A stretch of 64,000 bases of DNA from Streptomyces bottropensis ATCC 25435 (GTDB lineage Bacteria > Actinomycetota > Actinomycetes > Streptomycetales > Streptomycetaceae). Under the pieces are notes generated by a model that worked only from the letters and a program-made list of their open reading frames with translations, did no database searches and was not told where the DNA came from. The stretch is from assembly GCF_000383595.1 (NCBI RefSeq), contig NZ_KB911581.1:2610265-2674264 (forward strand), written 5' to 3'. Both the position numbers and the translations under genes were made by a program. Positions 60,681 through 64,000 of the stretch are shown here, in pieces; positions within the stretch are counted from its first letter, which is position 1, and each line of letters begins with the position of its first letter.

Positions 60681-61643
60681 TCAGCGGTCGGCGGAGTCCC
60701 GGGCCCAGGCCAGCACCTGGGGCAGGGCTGGCAGTGCCGCGAAGTGGGCCGCGGAGGGCTGCAGCATGGCCTTGGCCCTGGGGATCTTCTTGGCAAGCCA
60801 GTGGAAGTGGGCGACCGGGGCGAAGATGTCCCGTTCGCCGTGCCACAGCAATACGGGCACGGAACCGTCGATGTCCTTGAGATCGAAGCCCCAGGGTCGC
60901 CGGAACGCGACCAGGTCGTCCACCCAGCCCATCGGCGCGCGGGGGTCGACCGCCTCCCCCTCGCCCACCGCCGACAAATAGTTCCTGAGGAGATGCTGGC
61001 GGATCCCGGCGTCCTCGACGATCACGCGGTCCACGCTCGGCATCTCGTCGCGCAGGGACGCGAGGAAAACGGTGGGGTCGCGCCGGATGGTCTCGGCGTT
61101 GCGGGCCAGCAGCGCGCCCAGCTCTGTCACATCGGGTGCGTGGCGTCGCAGCAGCTCATAGGTCGACACATTGGACTCGGACATCTCCTTGTGCCAGTCG
61201 AGCCAGTCGAGTCCGTCGACGGCGCTGTCGCCGGGGCTGTCGTCATCGCAGTCGGGCTTCGGTGGCGCGAGGGAGACTAACGCGGCGACACTCGCCACCT
61301 GGCTGCCCATGTTCCGTGCAGCGCAGGCCAGCGCGTGCGGCGCCCCACCGGATCTGCCCACCACGGAGTACTTCTTGAGATCCAGTTTCTCGGCGATGAG
61401 GGCGACGTCCTCGGCGGCATGAACCACTCTGCGGCGCTCATGACGGTCGGAACCGCCGTACCCCGGCCGGTCGTAGGCGATGAGCCGCACGCCGAGCTTG
61501 TGGAGGTCGAAGGTGCGCAGGCGGGGCCCGAGTCGGCTTCCGGGAGTTCCGTGCAGCAGAAACACCGGGTGTGCGTCCGGATCGCCCCAGGTCTCGTAGG
61601 CGATCGTCCGTCCGCCGGACGGCGTCTTCACTGTCTTGACCAC
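60681..61643 (-). CDS. Alpha/beta hydrolase
   Basis: A 320-residue hydrolase with S98 (VGRSGGAPHA), D272 (WHGERDIFAP) and H300 (SAAHFAALP) as triad and HGTPGSRLGP as oxyanion region. No signal peptide. GTG at 61643 has GGGAGGG 6 bases upstream; the open frame to 61697 lacks a site. Codon 122 is TTA (61278-61280), suggesting bldA control as in the neighbouring fxs operon, on which it converges. Substrate unknown. Confidence 0.86.
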   Translation of the reverse strand: MVKTVKTPSGGRTIAYETWGDPDAHPVFLLHGTPGSRLGPRLRTFDLHKLGVRLIAYDRPGYGGSDRHERRRVVHAAEDVALIAEKLDLKKYSVVGRSGGAPHALACAARNMGSQVASVAALVSLAPPKPDCDDDSPGDSAVDGLDWLDWHKEMSESNVSTYELLRRHAPDVTELGALLARNAETIRRDPTVFLASLRDEMPSVDRVIVEDAGIRQHLLRNYLSAVGEGEAVDPRAPMGWVDDLVAFRRPWGFDLKDIDGSVPVLLWHGERDIFAPVAHFHWLAKKIPRAKAMLQPSAAHFAALPALPQVLAWARDSADR

Positions 61644-61718
61644 CCGATGCCCTCCCGTGCCAGCGGCTGTGGAGTGAAGCGCGGGACCTCCCAGCATTAC
61701 GCATGGGAAGCCCCGCTC

Positions 61719-61859
61719 CTAGTAGCTGCTCAGCCGTTCTGGCTTCATGTGGCAAGAATTGGGTAAACGTGGGCCGCTCGGCTGTTCACGCCCCAAGGTA
61801 GTGCACACGGGCACGGGTCGCCGGATCAGGAGGGAATTCGTGGTGACCGAGTGAGTCAT
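61719..61859 (-). CDS. Small ORF of 46 residues
   Basis: ATG at 61859 has GAGGAGGGGG about 8 bases upstream and encodes MTHSVTTNSLLIRRPVPVCT, ending HMKPERLSSY before TAG. It holds two Cys, many Pro and Arg, and a TTA codon in GPRLPNSC. It lies between a hydrolase gene and the acyltransferase/barrel gene on the same strand. Codon use is less GC3-biased than in neighbours. It resembles no family known to me; it could be a small peptide gene or a chance frame. Confidence 0.35.
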   Translation of the reverse strand: MTHSVTTNSLLIRRPVPVCTTLGREQPSGPRLPNSCHMKPERLSSY

Positions 61860-61984
61860 GAGGTATGCCCCCTCCTCGCGCTTGTGACGTCCGTTCCGTT
61901 CCTTCGTGATGCCCGGCACCTGGGTGAACACACATCCACCCGTACGGAGCATGACGGACGCTGACGTTCCGGAAGTGGCACGCG

Positions 61985-63697
61985 TCACGCCCCCGGCGCC
62001 GGCTCGGGACGGTGCACACCGCGCGGCCGATAACCGAGGAGGTCGGAGCGGCCCTGCAGATCGGCCAGCAGCCAGACGATCGCCAGCCACATCTCCGTCC
62101 CCTGCAACCCCGGCTCGGGGCCGGGCCCCGCCGGGCCAGGGCCGAAACCGAACCCCCCGCCGTCCTGCCAGCGGGTCAGGACGGCCGAGAGCCGCTGTTC
62201 GGCCCAGCCGCGGATCTCGGCCGAACGGTAGCCGTCGGCGCTCGCGCCCCGGCCGCCGATCTGCCGGGTGCACAGCCACAACGGATGGGCGACGTCGAGG
62301 ACGTTGCAGGCGTTCTCGCGGCCCGCGCCGAAGTGGCGGGTGTCGCGGGCGTGGTCCAGGATCGCGTCCACGACCCTTTCCGGATGCGGCACGGGTACCC
62401 CGAACTGTGCGAAGGAACCCCGGGTGAGCCGGTAGTAGCCGTTCACCACCTGCAGGCGGCCGGTGGTGGCCGAAGGGCTGCCCCACATGCCGGTCCAGGG
62501 GTCGGCGCGGGTGAGGAGCCAGCCGAAGAGCGCGTCGAGGGTGCCCGGGGTGAGTCCGGTGGTGTCCGGGTGCCGGAGGTTCCAATGGGCGGCGGTGGCC
62601 CAGGAGTCGACCCAGGCGCCGGCTCCCCATGCCTGGTCCGTCCAGGGCAACTGTTGCAGTCGAGCGATGAGTTGAGGGGCCGTCATGTCACGTACGCCGC
62701 GTATCGGCCGGGGGAACGACGATCCCAGGAGATCCAGCGCGTAGCCCACCGACAGCACGTGGTACAGCGCCGCTCCCTCGCCGACGAAGCCGTCGTCGTC
62801 CGGCGTCGGCGGCCGGTCGCCGAGCTCGGGCACCAGACCGGACTCCGGGTCCTGGAGCGAGGCCAGACGCTCGATGTGCCGCTCGCGGTCCAACGGCTCA
62901 GGCACGGAGGCCAAAAGGAGGTCGGCGATCTCCACGGCGTCGCAGTGCGCCCGCACGGTGGGGGCGGCGCCGGGGCGGTCGGTGTAGTGCTCGCCGTCCC
63001 AGCAGCGGGCGATGATGTCGCAGGCCTGGGCGCGGGCGGTGTCGGCGAACCGGGCCAGCGCGTCATCGGCCACCCGACCCCCGGTCATCCCCTGCTCGGA
63101 GCGTCCCCGACCGCCCGTCTCCCGACGGTCCCGGATCCGTCGCGCCGGATTCCCCGCCGCCACCGACCACGCGGGCAGGTCCTTCGTCACCACCGCCCCG
63201 GCGCCGATGACGCAGTGGTCGCCGATGGTGACCCCGTCGACCACGACCACATGGGAGCCGATCCAGACGTCGTCGCCGACGGTGATGCCCCGGCTGGTCT
63301 GGGGCTGCCGGAAGACCGGCCGGTCGGGAGCGGTCGAGTGGTTGAAGCCGAGGAGCGAGGTGTGGGCGCCGATGCGTACGCCGGTGCCCAGGCGGACGGT
63401 GCCGCGGACCACGGTGAACGGGTTCAGCGTGCAGTCCGTGCCGGTGGTGAGGTCACCGGTGACGTAGGCGTGGGCGGCGATGTACGAGTCCTCGCCGAGG
63501 CGGAGCCGGTCGGGGTACACCGCCGCCGACCCGGCCACGTAACAGCGCTCGCCGACCTCGCTGTCACCGCCGAGGGACCGCCGCCGCTCCCGCTGCGCGG
63601 CTCGCTGCTCCGCCGTCGCCTCCTTCTCGAACAACCAGGGGCAGTGGTCGAGGCGGTCGGAGTGCGCCGCGGGCGGCTGCTGTCGGTGGTCGTCCAT
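61985..63697 (-). CDS. Hexapeptide acyltransferase fused to an alpha/alpha-barrel domain
   Basis: A 570-residue two-domain protein. Residues about 45-195 are a left-handed beta-helix acetyltransferase of the maltose/galactoside type, with hexapeptide turns and the late GDDVWIGSHVVVVDGVTIGD and CVIGAGAVVTKDLPAWSVAA. Residues about 210-565 are helical with QD and DxW-type repeats (WTDQAWGAGAWVDSWATAAH), as in alpha/alpha-barrel cyclase or unsaturated-glycan-type folds. Acceptor unknown. ATG at 63697 is chosen; GTG at 63706 is possible. No clear ribosome site is seen. Confidence 0.78.
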   Translation of the reverse strand: MDDHRQQPPAAHSDRLDHCPWLFEKEATAEQRAAQRERRRSLGGDSEVGERCYVAGSAAVYPDRLRLGEDSYIAAHAYVTGDLTTGTDCTLNPFTVVRGTVRLGTGVRIGAHTSLLGFNHSTAPDRPVFRQPQTSRGITVGDDVWIGSHVVVVDGVTIGDHCVIGAGAVVTKDLPAWSVAAGNPARRIRDRRETGGRGRSEQGMTGGRVADDALARFADTARAQACDIIARCWDGEHYTDRPGAAPTVRAHCDAVEIADLLLASVPEPLDRERHIERLASLQDPESGLVPELGDRPPTPDDDGFVGEGAALYHVLSVGYALDLLGSSFPRPIRGVRDMTAPQLIARLQQLPWTDQAWGAGAWVDSWATAAHWNLRHPDTTGLTPGTLDALFGWLLTRADPWTGMWGSPSATTGRLQVVNGYYRLTRGSFAQFGVPVPHPERVVDAILDHARDTRHFGAGRENACNVLDVAHPLWLCTRQIGGRGASADGYRSAEIRGWAEQRLSAVLTRWQDGGGFGFGPGPAGPGPEPGLQGTEMWLAIVWLLADLQGRSDLLGYRPRGVHRPEPAPGA

Positions 63698-63799
63698 GGG
63701 GCGCACGCTAGGCGGACGGGCGCCTCATGAGGAAGAGGGTCTCGCGGAGGAGGGGCGCAGGACGGGCCCCGTCGCCCGCGCCGTGCCGCGCGTCCCGGA

Positions 63800-64000
63800 T
63801 CAGGAGACGCCCGTCGTCAAGCCGTCCCTCGCCGTGTCGAAGACAGGGCGGTAGGTGTCCCAGTCGAGGTCCGGGGCCGACAGGTAGATGTCGTACTCCC
63901 GTTCGCCCTCGCGGCCGAATCCCAGATCGATGGCGCGGAAGGCGCGGGCGCGGCCCTGGAAGGTGAACTCCCAGATGGCGGCGGGTAGTTCACGGAAGGT
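63800..64000 (-). CDS. C-terminal part of a probable Ser/Thr protein kinase or related protein
   Basis: Only the last 66 residues lie in the window; the gene begins beyond the right edge. The visible part contains TFRELPAAIWEFTFQGRARA, GFGREGEREYDIYLSAPDLD and ends VFDTARDGLTTGVS before TGA at 63800. A similar WEFT...YDIYLSAP tail is found at the end of several streptomycete Ser/Thr kinases and extracytoplasmic proteins. The assignment is from that resemblance only. Confidence 0.5.
   Translation of the reverse strand, partial: TFRELPAAIWEFTFQGRARAFRAIDLGFGREGEREYDIYLSAPDLDWDTYRPVFDTARDGLTTGVS

Overview
The window is typical Streptomyces-type actinobacterial chromosome: very high GC, almost every third codon position G or C, GTG and TTG starts with GGAGG-like ribosome binding sites, long antisense ORFs that are only GC shadows, and rare TTA (bldA-type) codons. 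No tRNA, rRNA, CRISPR array, transposase or integrase was seen. Most of it reads as ordinary metabolic gene neighbourhoods, with a peptide-modification system and some decayed genes embedded.

Layout. 1-8.4 kb: start of a secreted exo-endo-phosphatase gene, then a sugar operon on the minus strand (ROK regulator, lipoprotein binding protein, two permeases, GH2 beta-galactosidase). 8.5-10.9 kb: alditol oxidase divergent from a D-2-hydroxyacid dehydrogenase. 11.2-16.9 kb: a radical SAM protein with an unusual cysteine spacing, a membrane protein joining a sigma-like region, a zinc-finger anti-sigma-like motif and an external cellulose-binding domain, an alpha/beta hydrolase, and RsgA preceded by a 23-codon small ORF. 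17.1-19.1 kb: alkylation repair pair. 19.2-29.1 kb: DUF456, PP2C-like, HATPase, DUF2637, FhuF-type iron reductase with an iron box, GntR, TPR and PucR proteins. 29.4-36.4 kb: purine catabolism (three xanthine dehydrogenase subunits, NCS2 permease, XdhC), divergent from PucR. 36.4-41.6 kb: hypothetical membrane protein, methyltransferase remnant, SRPBCC protein, a TTA-containing P450, an ankyrin protein, and a DoxX/MarR pair.

41.6-51.5 kb is an inositol-type sugar region: LacI regulator, Gfo/Idh/MocA oxidoreductase, GntR regulator, IolD, a Cgl0158-type aldolase, a decayed iolC fragment, and a rightward ABC importer. A 19-bp-arm palindrome holding several IolR-like sites and a TTGACA box on each strand lies between the two divergent transcription units.

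51.8-60.6 kb is the most distinctive locus: an FxSxx-COOH RiPP system. It has a 51-residue precursor ending FQSSL, an FxsB radical SAM/SPASM maturase with a HExxH-containing extension, two tandem TIR-like FxsC proteins (one with Gln in place of the candidate catalytic Glu), and a 1326-residue P-loop/TIR/NB-ARC/TPR protein. Both fxsC genes carry a TTA codon. The window ends with an alpha/beta hydrolase, a 46-codon ORF, a hexapeptide-acyltransferase/alpha-alpha-barrel fusion and the tail of a probable Ser/Thr kinase.
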